A model generated the notes under the pieces. That model had not been told where the DNA came from. It ran no database searches and was given only the letters and a program-made list of their open reading frames with translations. A stretch of 64,000 nt of DNA from NCBI GenBank assembly GCA_946222885.1, contig CAMIAK010000003.1, positions 62,001 to 126,000 of the forward strand, in the 5' to 3' direction. This DNA is from an uncultured Nesterenkonia sp. (GTDB lineage Bacteria; Actinomycetota; Actinomycetes; Actinomycetales; Micrococcaceae). Of the stretch, positions 1 through 7,873 are shown in pieces. Numbering within the stretch: position 1 is the stretch's first letter; each line of letters begins with the position of its first letter. Made by a program: the position numbers and the translations under genes.

Positions 1-736
1 TCACCGAGGCCGGGAGGAGCGTGTACCCCAGTCCGGCCGCCACGAATCCCAGCGCCGTCTCCTGCTGGACGATGCGCGTATAGACCTGGGGGAACCGCAG
101 GCCCTGGAAGAGGGGGCGGATCTCCGCGGCATAGCCCGGCATCTCCCTCTCCGGGAAGAAGATGAGCGGCTCGGAGGAGAGCTCCTCGGCCCGGAGCTCC
201 TCCGCTGCGGCCAGAGCATGGTCGGAGGGGAGGCAGGCGACGATCTCCTCCCGGAACACCTCCTCCCCGGCAAGCCCCGGGGCTCCGTTCTCTCCCCGGA
301 TGATCCCGAGGTCCAGCTCCCCGCGGCGCAGGTGATCGGCCTGTTCTCCGCTGGTCATCGGAAGTGCCTCCAGCCGGACGCCGGGGGCCGTCTCGCGGAA
401 GAGGCGGATGGCACGGGGAAGCAGCTCGTAGCTGGCCGAGCTGACGAATCCCACCCTCAGCTGCCCGGCCTTTCCCTGCTCCACCAGGTCGAGGTCCGTG
501 GTCAGCTCCCCGGCCTGCCCCAGCACGGCGGCGGCCCTGCGGTAGAACTCCGCGCCGGCGGCCGTCAGCTCCACCGAACGGGTGGTCCGGTGCAGGAGCC
601 GATGCCCGATCTCCCGCTCCAGGTTCTGGATCTGGGTGCTCAGCGGGGCCTGGGAGATGTGCAGGCGCGCCGCAGCACGCCCGAAGTGAAGCTCCTCCGC
701 CACTGCGGTGAAGTAGCGGAGCTGGCGCAGGTCCAT
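1..736 (-). CDS. LysR-family transcriptional regulator (3' end cut by window)
   Basis: The reading frame stays open from an ATG at 736 to the window edge, giving about 245 residues. The first 60 residues are a classic LysR winged helix-turn-helix: MDLRQLRYFTAVAEE, then an AAARLHISQAPLSTQI recognition segment. A LysR substrate-binding domain follows and is truncated after a GLGYTLLP-like motif typical of its end. Only some 40-60 C-terminal residues should be missing. An ATG at 750 is out of frame, so 736 is the likely start. It is transcribed away from the oxidase gene at 824, the standard LysR layout, and probably controls the oxidase/amidohydrolase pair through sites in the 87-bp gap. The effector is unknown. 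Confidence 0.9.
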   Translation of the reverse strand, partial: MDLRQLRYFTAVAEELHFGRAAARLHISQAPLSTQIQNLEREIGHRLLHRTTRSVELTAAGAEFYRRAAAVLGQAGELTTDLDLVEQGKAGQLRVGFVSSASYELLPRAIRLFRETAPGVRLEALPMTSGEQADHLRRGELDLGIIRGENGAPGLAGEEVFREEIVACLPSDHALAAAEELRAEELSSEPLIFFPEREMPGYAAEIRPLFQGLRFPQVYTRIVQQETALGFVAAGLGYTLLPASV

Positions 737-774
737 GGCCGCCGCCTCATTTTTTCGTTCAAGAGAACAATTAT

Positions 775-800
775 TCCAAAACTGATATTGGACCCAGTAT
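775..800. promoter_or_regulatory. Candidate LysR operators between lysR and the oxidase gene
   Basis: Positions 785-800 read ATATTGGACCCAGTAT, a dyad ATAnTGG-nn-CCAnTAT with all six outer and inner positions matched. A second, overlapping dyad TCCAA-8-TTGGA spans 775-792. The stretch is AT-rich against a GC-rich background and lies in the divergent gap, as expected for LysR binding (T-N11-A type) and the two promoters. Binding is inferred. Confidence 0.55.
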
Positions 801-823
801 AAATGTCGGCATAGCGTACAAGC

Positions 824-2005
824 ATGAACACCTCAGCACACACCCAGTACGCAGTGATCGGGGCGGGCCTCGCCGGTGCCGCCACAGCCTGGCAGCTGGC
901 CGCAGCGGGCCACGACGTCGTCCTCCTGGAGCAGCAGGAGACCGCCGCGGGCGCCGCCGGCAGCTCCCACGGCTCCGCGCGGATCTTCCGCTACCCCTAC
1001 GCCGACCCCTTCTACGTGAACCTCGTGAAGCGCTCCGCCCCGCTGTGGAGCGCCCTGGAGGAGCAGCTCGGGGAGGAGCTCATCACCACCACCGGGGGCG
1101 TGGACTTCGGCGAGGTGCGCGATCCCGCCCACCTCGCCCGGATCCTGGAGCAGGAGGGGATCGATCACGAGCTCCTCACCGCAGAGCAGGCCGCAGGCCG
1201 CTGGCCGCAGTTCGGCTTCGACTCCCCGGCCCTGTGGCAGCCGCAGGCCGGAGTGATCGACGCCGAACGCACCGTGCAGGGCATGGTCCGGCTGGCCGAG
1301 CAGGCCGGTGCCGAGCTGCGGACCTCCTGGGAGGTCCGGGAGGTCTCCCGTGACGGCCGGGGCTACGTCCTGCGCAGCGCCGCCGGAGAGAGCATCGGGG
1401 CGGAGCGGGTCGTGGTGACCGCCGGCGGCTGGCTGCCCGCGCTGCTCGGGCGGCTGGAGCTTCCCCCAGCCTTCCTGCAGACGCTGCCCGAGTTCCAGGT
1501 GCGCCAGGAGCAGGCCTACCACTTCCCCTATCAGGAGCAGCAGGGGAGCTGGCCGGTCTTCGTCCACAAGAACAGCGAGATCCAGACCTACGGCCTGCCC
1601 GGGGGCCGCGACGCCGAGTTCAGGGGGCAGAAGGTCGCCCAGTTCAACGGCGGCAGGGTCCTCCCCTCGGCCGGGGAGCAGGACGGCATCGTCGACGGGG
1701 TCAACCGCGCCCGGATGGTCGACTATGTGAGCCGGCACCTGCCCGGCGTCGTCCCGGAACCCTATGCCGAGACCACGTGCATCTTCACCAACACCCCGAA
1801 TGAGCACTTCCTCTTCGAGCGCTGCGAGGGGATCACCGTGGTCTCCCCGTGCTCGGGGCACGGCGCCAAGTTTGCCCCGCTGATCGGTGTGCTGGCGGCC
1901 GCCGCAGCCTCCGCGTCAGACGAGGACGCCGCCCGGACCCTCCTCCCGGAGGTCTTCCTGACCGAGTGGAAGGGCGCTGGGAAGCATGCCGGAGGTGCGC
2001 GCTGA
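824..2005 (+). CDS. Monomeric sarcosine oxidase / N-methyl-amino-acid oxidase family flavoprotein
   Basis: A 393-residue FAD enzyme of the SolA/MSOX family. It has the N-terminal dinucleotide-binding motif GAGLAGAATA (about residues 12-21). Near the C-terminus, TTCIFTNTPNEHF contains a cysteine (about 319) at the place where this family links FAD covalently, followed by the SGHGAKFAPLIG motif. Family members oxidatively demethylate or deaminate secondary amino acids (sarcosine, N-methyltryptophan, pipecolate, N-methylglutamate-like substrates), giving the amine, formaldehyde or an imine, and H2O2. The length is normal. The stop overlaps the start of the next gene by one base, so it is co-transcribed with an N-carbamoyl amidohydrolase. 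N-methyl-L-tryptophan oxidase is a common database label, but specificity cannot be read from the sequence. Confidence 0.85.
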   Translation: MNTSAHTQYAVIGAGLAGAATAWQLAAAGHDVVLLEQQETAAGAAGSSHGSARIFRYPYADPFYVNLVKRSAPLWSALEEQLGEELITTTGGVDFGEVRDPAHLARILEQEGIDHELLTAEQAAGRWPQFGFDSPALWQPQAGVIDAERTVQGMVRLAEQAGAELRTSWEVREVSRDGRGYVLRSAAGESIGAERVVVTAGGWLPALLGRLELPPAFLQTLPEFQVRQEQAYHFPYQEQQGSWPVFVHKNSEIQTYGLPGGRDAEFRGQKVAQFNGGRVLPSAGEQDGIVDGVNRARMVDYVSRHLPGVVPEPYAETTCIFTNTPNEHFLFERCEGITVVSPCSGHGAKFAPLIGVLAAAAASASDEDAARTLLPEVFLTEWKGAGKHAGGAR

Positions 2006-3246
2006 TGGGCGCAGAGAAGAGACTCATGGACGCCGCAGAGATGCTTCACGACATCGCGGAGATCGGGCGTGACCCCCAGCGCGGAGGCTACAGCCGCCCG
2101 GTCTTCTCCGAGCCCGAGCTGCAGCTGCGTCGCTGGTTCATCGCGCAGGCGGAGCAGCGTGGCCTGGAGGTGGAGACCGATAGGAACGGCGCCCTCTGGG
2201 CATGGTGGGATGTCCCGCAGGTTGGAGGCGTCGCGGACCGCAGAGGTGCGGTCATCACCGGCAGTCATTTCGATTCGGTGCCCGGCGGGGGAGCCTTCGA
2301 CGGCCCCTTGGGCATCGTCTCCGGGTTGGACGCGGTGACCCAGCTGAGGCAGCAGGGTTTCGTCCCCTCCAGGCCTGTCGCCGTCGTCGCCTTCCCGGAG
2401 GAGGAGGGGTCCCGGTTCGGCATCGCCTGTCTGGGATCCGGCCTGATGACTGGAAAGCTGGACCCCGACCGCGTGCGGAACCTGACCGATCAGGACGGCA
2501 ACACCTTCGCCGAGTTGGCTGCCCGCAACGGCCTGGATCCCGACAGGATCGGTGCCGACCACGATCGGCTGGCCTCCCTCTCCGCATTCGTGGAGCTCCA
2601 TGTGGAGCAGGGTCGCGGGCTGGAAGATCTGGGCGCCCCGGTGGCCATCGCCACCAGTATCCTCGGGCACGGCCGCTGGCACCTGCGCATCGGAGGAGAA
2701 GGCAACCACGCCGGGACGACCCCCATGACAGACCGACGTGACCCGATGGCCGTGGCGGCCCGCATCATCCTGGCTGCCCAGGAGGAGGCCCAGAGGATCC
2801 CGGAGGCCAGGGCGACGGTCGGCAACCTGATCCCCACCCCGGGCGGGACCAATGTCATCGCCTCCGCAGTGGACCTCTGGTTGGACGTGCGGCACCTCGA
2901 CGACGCCGTGGTGGAACAGCTGGTGGCCGCCATCGAAGTCCGGGCCCAGCAGGCCGGGGAGGCTGAGGGTTGTCCCGTCACCGTGACCCGGGAGTCCTAC
3001 AGCCCCACCGTGAACTTCAGCGAAGAGCTTCAGCGCCGGATGCAGGAGCTCCTGCCAGAGGCGCCTCTGCTGCCCACCGGCGCAGGGCACGACGCCGGCA
3101 TCTTCTCAGCCCACGTGCCCAGCGGCATGCTCTTCGTCCGGAACCCCACCGGAGTCTCACATGCTCCGGGCGAGCAGGCCGGAGATGAGGACGTCGAGGC
3201 CGGCGCCCGCGCGCTGGCCACCGTCCTGGAGGACCTGAGTCAGTAG
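2005..3246 (+). CDS. M20-family N-carbamoyl-amino-acid hydrolase / allantoate amidohydrolase
   Basis: The open frame begins upstream, but the ATG at 2005 shares a base with the preceding stop (TGATG) and gives a normal 413-residue protein. Motifs match the dinuclear-metal amidases AllC/HyuC: GSHFDSVPGGGAFDG (His and Asp ligands near 88 and 98), EEEGSRF, ELHVEQGRGLE, and a late GHDA. These enzymes hydrolyse N-carbamoyl-L-amino acids, ureidopropionate or allantoate, releasing CO2 and ammonia in the cytoplasm. Pairing with a sarcosine-oxidase-type enzyme suggests a ureido acid such as N-carbamoyl-sarcosine is hydrolysed and the freed N-methyl amino acid then oxidised. Allantoate remains possible, but no other ureide genes are nearby. 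Confidence 0.85.
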   Translation: MGAEKRLMDAAEMLHDIAEIGRDPQRGGYSRPVFSEPELQLRRWFIAQAEQRGLEVETDRNGALWAWWDVPQVGGVADRRGAVITGSHFDSVPGGGAFDGPLGIVSGLDAVTQLRQQGFVPSRPVAVVAFPEEEGSRFGIACLGSGLMTGKLDPDRVRNLTDQDGNTFAELAARNGLDPDRIGADHDRLASLSAFVELHVEQGRGLEDLGAPVAIATSILGHGRWHLRIGGEGNHAGTTPMTDRRDPMAVAARIILAAQEEAQRIPEARATVGNLIPTPGGTNVIASAVDLWLDVRHLDDAVVEQLVAAIEVRAQQAGEAEGCPVTVTRESYSPTVNFSEELQRRMQELLPEAPLLPTGAGHDAGIFSAHVPSGMLFVRNPTGVSHAPGEQAGDEDVEAGARALATVLEDLSQ

Positions 3247-3272
3247 GCCGAGAGCGGGGCAAACCCGAAACA

Positions 3273-3309
3273 GTGTGCAAATCGTGCATGTGGTGCTAAA
3301 TTTGCACAC
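3273..3309. promoter_or_regulatory. 10-bp perfect inverted repeat abutting the ATPase start codon
   Basis: GTGTGCAAAT (3273-3282) is repeated inverted as ATTTGCACAC (3300-3309), separated by 17 bp. The second arm ends one base before the ATG at 3310, leaving no room for a ribosome-binding site, so the transcript is probably leaderless and the repeat lies over the promoter. It looks like an operator; the binding protein is unknown. Confidence 0.5.
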
Positions 3310-4491
3310 ATGATTCGCCGAAGACTCCTCCCCGTTCTTCGCGAACGTCTCCATGAAGTTCCCGCTGTCGTACTGCTGGGCCCCCGGCAGGTGGGCAAGA
3401 CGACTCTGGCCCGCGAACTTGGTGACGCGTGGTCCGCAGGGGCGGCCTACTTGGACCTTGAAGACCCCAGGGACCTGCGCCGGCTGGAGGATCCGGCGGA
3501 CTATCTGCGACGCCAGGCGCCCCAGCTGACCATCATCGACGAAGTCCACCGGAAGCCTGAGCTGATGGAGATCCTGCGAGGGGTCATCGATGAGAACAGG
3601 CGCCAGGGATTCCGCATGGGCCAGTTCCTTCTCCTGGGTTCGGCCTCACTGGATCTGCTGAAGTCCTCGGAGAGCCTCGCCGGCCGGATCTCGTACCTGG
3701 AGCTGGGAGGGATCAACGCTGATGAGGCGACCGACTCGGGACTCGACATGGACTCACTCTGGGTGCGAGGAGGTTTTCCCGAGTCCCTGACCTCCCCCAC
3801 GGAACGGGCGTCCTATCGGTGGCGGACAGATCTGCTGACCTCCTACCTCCAGCGGGACATCCCGATGTTCGCCCCACGGATACCCGCAGAGACGCTGCGG
3901 AGGCTCTGGGTCATGCTTGCCCACGGGACAGGCGGCCTGCTGAATGCGAGCCGACTCGGTGAGAATCTGGGGGTCGCACACACCACTGCGGACCGATACG
4001 TAGACCTGCTGGTGGACTTAGGCCTTGTGCGCCGGTTGGAGCCATGGTTCGTCAACATCGGAAAACGGGTGCGGAAGGCTCCCAAGCTGCACGTCAGGGA
4101 CAGCGGTCTGCTGCATGCCCTGCTGGAGATCCGCAATGCCGAAGAACTGTTGGGGCACCCGGTGGTGGGTGCCAGCTATGAGAGCTTCGTCGTCGAGACG
4201 CTCATCGACGCCGTAGGGGACGCGTACCAGCCGTACCACTATCGGACTGCGCGCGGCGATGAAGCCGACCTGGTTCTGGTGCGGGGCGGACAGCCCAGGA
4301 TCGCGGTGGAGATCAAACGCTCCTCTGCTCCCTCAGTGCCAGCCGGTTTTCGGCGAGCTGCCGACGACCTGGAGGTCGGGGAGCGGTACCTGGTCCATCC
4401 CGGAGATCACCCCACCACCTACGCCTCCGGGAATGTGACGGTGATCGACCACCTCAGTCTGGTGCAGCTGCTGCGCAGCCACGCTGAATAG
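3310..4491 (+). CDS. ATP-binding protein, AAA_14 plus DUF4143
   Basis: A 393-residue stand-alone ATPase. The N-terminal AAA_14 domain has Walker A GPRQVGKTTLARE (about residues 24-36) and Walker B-like TIIDEVHRKPEL, with a sensor-like LLGSASLDLL. The C-terminal half is DUF4143, with a winged-helix segment and an EADLVL...AVEIKRSS stretch that resembles a PD-(D/E)XK nuclease fold. Such proteins are widespread and scattered, often in defence or mobile contexts, and their function is unknown. No partner gene is adjacent: the upstream gene is metabolic and the downstream genes are convergent. Inverted repeats lie at both ends, and the codon use is more mixed than in the 54-64 kb region, which hints at acquisition. 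Confidence 0.85.
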   Translation: MIRRRLLPVLRERLHEVPAVVLLGPRQVGKTTLARELGDAWSAGAAYLDLEDPRDLRRLEDPADYLRRQAPQLTIIDEVHRKPELMEILRGVIDENRRQGFRMGQFLLLGSASLDLLKSSESLAGRISYLELGGINADEATDSGLDMDSLWVRGGFPESLTSPTERASYRWRTDLLTSYLQRDIPMFAPRIPAETLRRLWVMLAHGTGGLLNASRLGENLGVAHTTADRYVDLLVDLGLVRRLEPWFVNIGKRVRKAPKLHVRDSGLLHALLEIRNAEELLGHPVVGASYESFVVETLIDAVGDAYQPYHYRTARGDEADLVLVRGGQPRIAVEIKRSSAPSVPAGFRRAADDLEVGERYLVHPGDHPTTYASGNVTVIDHLSLVQLLRSHAE

Positions 4492-4503
4492 CAGCTGCAC
4501 CAG
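4459..4503. terminator. Stem-loop across the ATPase stop codon
   Basis: A perfect 14-bp inverted repeat, CTGGTGCAGCTGCT at 4459-4472 and its complement at 4490-4503, with a 17-nt loop. The TAG stop lies at its right-hand base. It separates convergent genes and could act as a terminator in both directions. There is no U-tract. Confidence 0.45.
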
Positions 4504-4547
4504 AGGGGCCTCGATCAGGATGCGGGCGAGGGTGCCCCGCAAGGGCT

Positions 4548-5405
4548 TCACTCCGCGACTTCTCCGGTGACCTCTGCGGCAGACTCGGGAAGACCGTACT
4601 CCGCAAGCAGGTCTTCGATTTCGCCGGTCTCATGCAGCTCCTGAATGACAGCGTTCACACCCTCGAGCAGGGTCGTGTTTCCAGGCTGGATGAGAACAGC
4701 TGATTCAGGAGAGCCAACGGATGCCTCAATTCGATCATCCGGCTCGAAGACTTCGAGGTGGGTTTCTTCATCCTGGTTGGATTCAAGGAGATGGACTCCG
4801 CCGCCATAGGTGATGACCCCTGCCTCGATGCGGCCGACGGCGACATCTTGGTAGATGTCCTGTTCTGTCTCATAGAGACTCACGTTGCTGGAGCCCAGTA
4901 CATCCTGGAGGTCTTCCACCCAGAGGTAGCCTTGGGTCGTCCCTACCGAGTACCCCTCCAAGTCGTCGACCGAAGTGATGCCCTCTTCCGAAACGATCGC
5001 CATCTGGTCCGCGTAGACGGGGTCGCTGACTTCGAACTGTTCTTGGCGCTCTTCATTGATGTACCAGTTGCCGGCGCTCAGGTCGGCATTGCCGTTTCGG
5101 ACCGCTTCGATGATTGCTGTGAAACTCTGCGTCTCGAAGTTGGGTTCCAGGCAGAGGGCGCTCGCTACTTCTGTCAGCAGTTCTCCATCCACGCCCGCGT
5201 AATCTCCACCGGCTCCGGTGACATAGGGTGGATATTCGGCCACTGCGGCAGTGAGCTGCCCCTCATTGGCAGTTTCGACACCTTCGACGACCGGTTCACA
5301 GTCCTCATCCACCGTCGTTGTACCGCCGTTGTCACCTCCGCATGCAGTGAGTGTCAAGAGACCAATCGCTGTGAATCCAAGGGTGGTGTGCTGCAGGCGT
5401 TTCAT
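4548..5405 (-). CDS. Amino-acid ABC transporter substrate-binding lipoprotein
   Basis: A 285-residue family 3 solute-binding protein. The N-terminus is a lipoprotein signal, hydrophobic up to LTLTACGGD, with the lipobox cysteine near residue 22, so it is anchored on the outer face of the membrane. The body has the usual features, such as AGNWYINEERQEQFEVSDPVY and a VGTTQGYLW hinge. A good ribosome-binding site (GAAAGGATCATC) precedes the ATG. It is the last gene of an ATPase-permease-permease-SBP operon. The neighbouring proline catabolic genes make proline, hydroxyproline or a proline derivative the most likely ligand; glutamate/glutamine-type ligands are the family alternative. Confidence 0.9.
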   Translation of the reverse strand: MKRLQHTTLGFTAIGLLTLTACGGDNGGTTTVDEDCEPVVEGVETANEGQLTAAVAEYPPYVTGAGGDYAGVDGELLTEVASALCLEPNFETQSFTAIIEAVRNGNADLSAGNWYINEERQEQFEVSDPVYADQMAIVSEEGITSVDDLEGYSVGTTQGYLWVEDLQDVLGSSNVSLYETEQDIYQDVAVGRIEAGVITYGGGVHLLESNQDEETHLEVFEPDDRIEASVGSPESAVLIQPGNTTLLEGVNAVIQELHETGEIEDLLAEYGLPESAAEVTGEVAE

Positions 5406-5434
5406 GATGATCCTTTCAGTAGGGATTTCTGGTC

Positions 5435-6085
5435 TTATGCGAGTGACATACGACGATGGAGAACGGCGACGGCACGGGCCGCGCTGATGGTGATGACCGC
5501 GTAGAGGATTCCGACGAGTGTGAAGACACTGAGGAAGTCGAAGGTCACCGAACCGATCCGGTAGCCCGCTTGCAGGAGCTCAGGCAGTGCGATCGTGAAT
5601 CCGAGGCTGGTCGCCTGGAAGATGATGATGCAGTAGCCCAGGAGGGCAGGGGTGATGGCGCGCAGGGTCTGTGGGATGACGATATAGCGCGCTTCGTCCC
5701 TCCATCCCAGTCCGAGGCTTTGGGCCGCCTCTCTCTGGCCGCGGGCCACGTTGAGGATGCCTGCCCTGTAGATCTCGCTGGTGTAGGCCGCGCAGCTGAA
5801 GGTGATCCCCACGATGGCTGCCGCCATAGAGCTGAGAGTCAGGCCCGCTGAGGGAAGCCCGAAGTAGAGGAAGTAGAGGATGACCAGCAGAGGAGTTCCA
5901 CGGCCCAGTTCCACCACTCCGATCGAGGTCCAGCTGATGAGTTTGGACTTCGCGACCATGCCCAGTCCCAGCAGCAGTCCCAGGGGGAGGCCGAAGATGA
6001 GGCTCACCGCTGCTACCCAGACGCTGGTCTGCAGGCCGGAGAGCAGGTCAGGGAGCCAGTTGATCCAGTTCTCAATCATGGTCAC
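5435..6085 (-). CDS. Amino-acid ABC transporter permease (HisM/GlnP type)
   Basis: A 216-residue membrane protein of the polar amino-acid permease family, with about five transmembrane segments. The ATPase-contact loop is REAAQSLGLGWRDEARYIVIPQ (EAA loop, about residues 137-158). The start overlaps the stop of the preceding permease (ATGA), showing translational coupling, and it lies 29 bp before the binding-protein gene. It forms the channel heterodimer with the next permease. Confidence 0.9.
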   Translation of the reverse strand: MTMIENWINWLPDLLSGLQTSVWVAAVSLIFGLPLGLLLGLGMVAKSKLISWTSIGVVELGRGTPLLVILYFLYFGLPSAGLTLSSMAAAIVGITFSCAAYTSEIYRAGILNVARGQREAAQSLGLGWRDEARYIVIPQTLRAITPALLGYCIIIFQATSLGFTIALPELLQAGYRIGSVTFDFLSVFTLVGILYAVITISAARAVAVLHRRMSLA

Positions 6086-6720
6086 ACCGCCAACTTTGCT
6101 CGTACGATTTGGTCACTCTTCCGAGCGATGATGGCCAACGGGATGCCGATCAGGAGATATACGCCTGCGGCTGCCGCGAAGACCGGCAGGCCGGGATTGC
6201 CCTGCTGGGTATAGGTCAAAGCCTGGAACGCAATGTCAGTCACACCGATCACTGAGACCACTGCCGAGTCTTTGAAGAGACCCACCAGGTAATTGGTAGA
6301 GGGTGGAAGTGCCACCGAGATCCCTTGGGGTGCGATGATCCTGAAGAACGTGTCGCGTGGATTCAGGCCCACTGACTGGGCGGCTTCCCATTGTCCTTGG
6401 TTGACCGCTTCGATCCCCGAACGGTAATTCTCAGCAAGGTACGCCGCTGCGATGAGGCCCAGTGCCAGAATGCCGGCGGTCAGCGGAGAGAACGAGATGT
6501 GCCGTTGAAGCCCGAAGAACAGAAGGAGGACCCAGGCGATGGGCGGGATGCCTCGGGCGATCTCGATGTAGGCCGTGGCCAGGAAGGACAGCGGCAGGAA
6601 CTTCGAGCGGCGAGCCAGAGCCAGAGGGAGACCCAGCACCGCCCCCATGGCAAATGCGGTGAGGGTGACGATCAGGGTGGTGGCCAGACCTTGCACCAGC
6701 CATGGGATCGCTTCCATCAT
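6082..6720 (-). CDS. Amino-acid ABC transporter permease, second subunit
   Basis: About 212 residues. The open frame extends nine codons further upstream, but the ATG at 6720 overlaps the TGA of the ATPase gene (ATGATG), so this start is preferred. It has about five membrane helices and an EAA loop, WEAAQSVGLNPRDTFFRII. It pairs with the neighbouring permease in a HisMQ-like dimer that couples to the ATPase encoded just upstream. Confidence 0.9.
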   Translation of the reverse strand: MMEAIPWLVQGLATTLIVTLTAFAMGAVLGLPLALARRSKFLPLSFLATAYIEIARGIPPIAWVLLLFFGLQRHISFSPLTAGILALGLIAAAYLAENYRSGIEAVNQGQWEAAQSVGLNPRDTFFRIIAPQGISVALPPSTNYLVGLFKDSAVVSVIGVTDIAFQALTYTQQGNPGLPVFAAAAGVYLLIGIPLAIIARKSDQIVRAKLAV

Positions 6721-7526
6721 CGGTCCAACACCGCCTGGAGGAAGCACTTGGTGCGCTCATGCTGGGGGTTGCCGAAGATCTGCTCGGGCGGCCCTGACTC
6801 GACCACTCCGGCATCCGCCATGAAGAATGTCCGATTGGAGATCTTCTTGGCGAACGACATCTCATGAGTGACGACCAGCATCGTCATGCCGTCGTCGGCC
6901 AGCTCCTTCATGACAGCGAGCACTTCTGCCCCGAGCTCGGGATCGAGGGCGGAGGTCGGTTCGTCGAAGAGCATGATGCTCGGATCGAGCGCCAAGGACC
7001 GGGCGATGGCGATGCGCTGCTGCTGGCCTCCGCTGCAGCGCGGTGGTTTGGTCCCGGCCTTGTCCTTCAGCCCCACCCGGGTGAGCAGCTGCATCGCCCG
7101 GTCCTCGGCCTCTTGCCTGCTTCTGCCGAGGATGCGCTCCTGGGCCAGGGCGACATTGCGCAGCACGGACATGTGGGGGAAGAGGTTGAAGTTCTGGAAC
7201 ACCATCCCGACCTCCCTGCGAAGCTTCAACAGTTCTGCTCGTGCGGGCCGGGTCGGATTCTTTGAGACGCTCTTCCCGTTGAGGTGGATCTCGCCTCCGG
7301 TCGGAATCTCCAGGTAGTTGAGGCACCGCAGCAGCGTGGACTTGCCAGCACCGCTGGGGCCGATGAAGGCGACCACCTCGCCGCGCGCGACGTCGAGGGA
7401 GACTTCGCTCAGGACCAAGTTGTCGCCATAGGACTTCTGGAGCTTTCGGATGCTCAGGTGCGGGTCCGGGGAGGCCTCGGACGGTGCCGCCCCCGCGGAC
7501 TCGGCAACACGGGTGTGCTGTGTCAT
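6717..7526 (-). CDS. Amino-acid ABC transporter ATP-binding protein (GlnQ/HisP type)
   Basis: A 269-residue ABC ATPase. It has Walker A GPSGAGKST, Q-loop MVFQNFNLFPHMSV, Walker B IMLFDEPTSALDPE and an H-loop VVTHEM. The signature reads CSGGQQQR where this subfamily almost always has LSGGQQQR. The first 25 or so residues are an extra Ala/Ser/Pro-rich stretch. It is the promoter-proximal gene of the importer operon, facing proline dehydrogenase across a 347-bp gap with two TGTGATCACA sites, so the importer and the proline pathway are probably co-regulated. Confidence 0.92.
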   Translation of the reverse strand: MTQHTRVAESAGAAPSEASPDPHLSIRKLQKSYGDNLVLSEVSLDVARGEVVAFIGPSGAGKSTLLRCLNYLEIPTGGEIHLNGKSVSKNPTRPARAELLKLRREVGMVFQNFNLFPHMSVLRNVALAQERILGRSRQEAEDRAMQLLTRVGLKDKAGTKPPRCSGGQQQRIAIARSLALDPSIMLFDEPTSALDPELGAEVLAVMKELADDGMTMLVVTHEMSFAKKISNRTFFMADAGVVESGPPEQIFGNPQHERTKCFLQAVLDR

Positions 7527-7590
7527 GCAGATACCTCGTCATAGATGAAGGACAGTGGGCGGAGTGATGCAAGTCACCACTAGTATGATC

Positions 7591-7600
7591 TGTGATCACA
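7591..7600. promoter_or_regulatory. Palindromic operator TGTGATCACA, importer-side copy
   Basis: A perfect 10-bp palindrome 65 bp upstream of the ABC ATPase start, identical to the one at 7789-7798. GntR/FadR-type regulators bind short dyads of this kind, and a GntR regulator is encoded between the two proline genes. Assignment to that regulator is inference. Confidence 0.55.
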
Positions 7601-7788
7601 TCTAGAAGCAACCGCTTTTGGTGATTTCAGAGCCTTTTAACGGAGATGAAACACTCGAGCCTTTTCTGTGCGTCCGTTAAATACGCCACAAAATGGGGAT
7701 TGAACACAGCCAATAGAAGCGTGGATGCGTGGCTCTCGCTTCCGGGTGCCCCGCTTTTCTTGGTCAGATGACAAGCTCTTGCTTGATG

Positions 7789-7798
7789 TGTGATCACA
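7789..7798. promoter_or_regulatory. Palindromic operator TGTGATCACA, proline dehydrogenase-side copy
   Basis: The second perfect copy, 76 bp upstream of the proline dehydrogenase ATG and 198 bp from the first. Each site sits at a similar distance from its own gene, suiting joint repression, possibly with looping. Confidence 0.55.
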
Positions 7799-7873
7799 AG
7801 ATAGGTTGGCTGTCAGTGAGTCGGTGCAAGTCAAACGCTCCATCTGTCCGACCTCACTTCTCAAGGAGTCCTC

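Larger units (their letters stand above)
7527..7873. promoter_or_regulatory. Divergent control region between the importer operon and proline dehydrogenase
   Basis: This 347-bp gap is clearly more AT-rich than the flanking genes. No convincing small gene was found: a 75-codon minus-strand frame (7637-7864) has no ribosome-binding site or recognisable protein. It holds two copies of TGTGATCACA, at 7591-7600 and 7789-7798, and a strong ribosome-binding site AAGGAG (about 7863-7868) before the proline dehydrogenase start. Confidence 0.7.

Noticed and set aside
7637..7864. 75-codon minus-strand frame in the proline control region
   Set aside because: No ribosome-binding site, no similarity, and it covers an operator; treated as intergenic.
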